A stretch of DNA of 5,278 nucleotides, taken from Candidatus Segatella albertsiae. Its GTDB lineage: Bacteria > Bacteroidota > Bacteroidia > Bacteroidales > Bacteroidaceae. The notes beneath the pieces were generated by a model that was not told the origin of the DNA, made no database searches, and worked only from the letters and a program-made list of their open reading frames with translations. Shown here piece by piece: positions 4,156 to 5,278 of this stretch (position 1 is the first letter of the stretch; every line of letters begins with the position of its first letter). The position numbers and the translations under genes are program-made. The stretch spans positions 1-5,278 of the forward strand of contig DKCU01000053.1 of NCBI GenBank assembly GCA_002451555.1, written 5' to 3'.

Positions 4156-5278
4156 TCAGAACAAATACCCGATGCTCAGCGTCCAACTGCGGCGAGGCAT
4201 CGGATAATGCCCCACTAGCTCGTATTGCTTCGCCAGCAGGTTCTTCACATCCAATCTCACCTTTGCGCCTCTCAGCGACTTGCCCCAAAAGTGCAGATCG
4301 TCGAGTTGTCGATAGAGCGTAAGTCCCATGTCCCAGTAGCCATCCACCTCGGTGCCCTCGTAGTGCTCGTTGTTAGCCCATCGCTGGCTCATGCCCTGTC
4401 CATGCAAAGAGACGTTCACCCAAGGATTCTCCCACCCCAGAGCCATGCTGCCCGAATGCAGGGGGATATAGGCTATCTGGTTGCCATAATACTTAGACGA
4501 GCGGTTGGTATGGTTCACCACATGCTGGTAGCTATACGAGCCTTGCAGCGACAGCCGATGCCCCTGAGCCACCTGCCATGCACTGCGCAAGGAAGCATCC
4601 ACGCCCACCACATCCACTCGGGCAACGTTCACGGTGCGCCAAATGAACATGTTGTAGGGCACGCCCACTATCTTGTCAGTTACCCGATTGCGGTACCCAT
4701 CCACCGTGGCTTGAAGGCTCCATCTTCTGTAACGCAGACTTTCGCCATTTTCCCCATCCATAGGGGAAGATTTTTTCCAAGTCACGCCCACGTTCAGTTG
4801 GCGGGTCTTCTCGGGTTTCAAGTCGGAGCTTCCGTAGTGGAAGAAATAGTTCTCGTTGAATGTCGGCACTCGGAAGATGTCCTTGTACGAAGCCCTGAGA
4901 TAGAGTTCGTCGCCTGTCATTCTACCACCTCCCAGCAGTCGATAAGAGAACGAGAGCGATGGCGAGAACCGATGGACATCCTTGGCTGCTTGACCAGCCT
5001 TGATGGGATTGGTGCTTCCTCCTTGCTGAGTATCTCCTTGCTGAGCCTCTATCTTGCGCCCCACGCTGTTCAGATAAACCGATGCCAGCATTCGGGCAAG
5101 CACCACCCATCTGCCCTGAGTATATCGGGCGGCGAACGACTGGAGGATACCGTGGCGACGAGGATGGAGGTCGGTGGCAAGGGTGCTGTTGAGCGAGTTC
5201 ATCATCCAGTCGGCGGAATAATCCACCGCCCAATGCTCGCTCGGCATCCACATCAGAGCCGCCGAAGTATAATATTCC
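4156..5278 (-). CDS. TonB-dependent outer-membrane receptor, C-terminal part (probable BtuB-like)
   Basis: This is the last 373 residues of a TonB-dependent receptor. The frame stays open to the window edge (EYYTSAALMWMPSEHW...), so the Met at 5253 is internal, and the signal peptide, TonB box and plug domain lie outside. The visible part is beta-barrel: alternating strands, the landmark FRVPTFNENYF (4875-4843), LKPEKTRQLNVGVTW (about 4821-4777), the late-barrel DVKNLLAKQYELVGHYPMPR and a C-terminal GYLF whose terminal Phe suits recognition by the Bam machinery. Such receptors import corrinoids, siderophores or other ligands using TonB energy. There is no sign of a SusD partner on the downstream side; instead a propeller lipoprotein follows, favouring a BtuB-like vitamin B12 transporter. 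A cobalamin riboswitch would be expected upstream, beyond this window. An iron-siderophore receptor remains possible. Confidence 0.9.
   Translation of the reverse strand, partial: EYYTSAALMWMPSEHWAVDYSADWMMNSLNSTLATDLHPRRHGILQSFAARYTQGRWVVLARMLASVYLNSVGRKIEAQQGDTQQGGSTNPIKAGQAAKDVHRFSPSLSFSYRLLGGGRMTGDELYLRASYKDIFRVPTFNENYFFHYGSSDLKPEKTRQLNVGVTWKKSSPMDGENGESLRYRRWSLQATVDGYRNRVTDKIVGVPYNMFIWRTVNVARVDVVGVDASLRSAWQVAQGHRLSLQGSYSYQHVVNHTNRSSKYYGNQIAYIPLHSGSMALGWENPWVNVSLHGQGMSQRWANNEHYEGTEVDGYWDMGLTLYRQLDDLHFWGKSLRGAKVRLDVKNLLAKQYELVGHYPMPRRSWTLSIGYLF
5019..5045 (-). repeat. In-frame 15-bp microduplication in an extracellular loop of the receptor
   Basis: CTCCTTGCTGAG is found at 5019-5030 and 5034-5045, a 15-bp period equal to five codons. 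In the receptor it encodes QQGDT-QQGGS in a Gly/Gln-rich stretch between two barrel strands, most likely a long outward-facing loop. Slippage at such repeats lengthens or shortens loops without breaking the frame. Confidence 0.65.

Noticed and set aside
4073..4288. Minus-strand open frame of 71 codons across the receptor's end and the spacer repeats
   Set aside because: It overlaps the receptor C-terminus in another frame and reads through the direct repeats; no start signal supports it.
4156..5278. SusC-type glycan receptor of a polysaccharide utilisation locus
   Set aside because: No SusD-like gene follows; the downstream partner is a propeller lipoprotein, and the visible barrel motifs are more like smaller vitamin or siderophore receptors. 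The part that would settle it lies outside the window.

Overview
The window looks like chromosomal DNA from a Bacteroidales bacterium, most likely of the Prevotella/Segatella group. Support comes from promoters of the Bacteroidetes type (a -33 TTTG with a -7 TAnnTTTG), A-rich ribosome-binding regions, a lipoprotein with an acidic stretch right after the lipidated cysteine, and a TonB-dependent receptor paired with a beta-propeller lipoprotein. The genus is inferred from general resemblance; no ribosomal or other marker gene is present.

Layout: (1) 1-151 holds a possible gene tail and a perfect 21-bp hairpin followed on the minus strand by a T-run, probably the terminator of the next gene. (2) 152-802 (-) is an exported nitroreductase-family flavoprotein with two vicinal-cysteine motifs at its mature N-terminus. 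Its leader is a 21-bp tandem duplication that doubles the Shine-Dalgarno. (3) 803-945 is a compact divergent promoter region. (4) 946-1764 (+) is a class I SAM-dependent methyltransferase of unknown substrate. (5) 1765-2013, between convergent genes, is filled by a nested palindromic element of about 240 bp, with several hairpins mirrored around one centre and 9-bp direct repeats at its edges. (6) 2014-2667 (-) is an MgtC/SapB-family membrane protein. (7) 2668-2867 holds its promoter and a strong Rho-independent terminator for the genes upstream. (8) 2868-4022 (-) is a YncE/DUF5074-type beta-propeller lipoprotein. (9) 4023-4155 is a repeat-bearing intercistronic gap. (10) 4156-5278 (-) is the C-terminal part of a TonB-dependent receptor that runs off the window.

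The receptor and the propeller lipoprotein are co-directional, show no recognisable promoter between them and share one terminator. This matches the BtuB-BtuG arrangement for corrinoid (vitamin B12) capture at the outer membrane of gut Bacteroidetes, in which the lipoprotein binds the ligand on the surface and hands it to the receptor. The assignment is an inference from family and context. The other three genes appear to be independent transcription units with no visible link to it. Most of the window is ordinary. The least explained parts are the palindromic element, the duplicated nitroreductase leader with the cysteine-pair repeat, and the repeats between receptor and lipoprotein.
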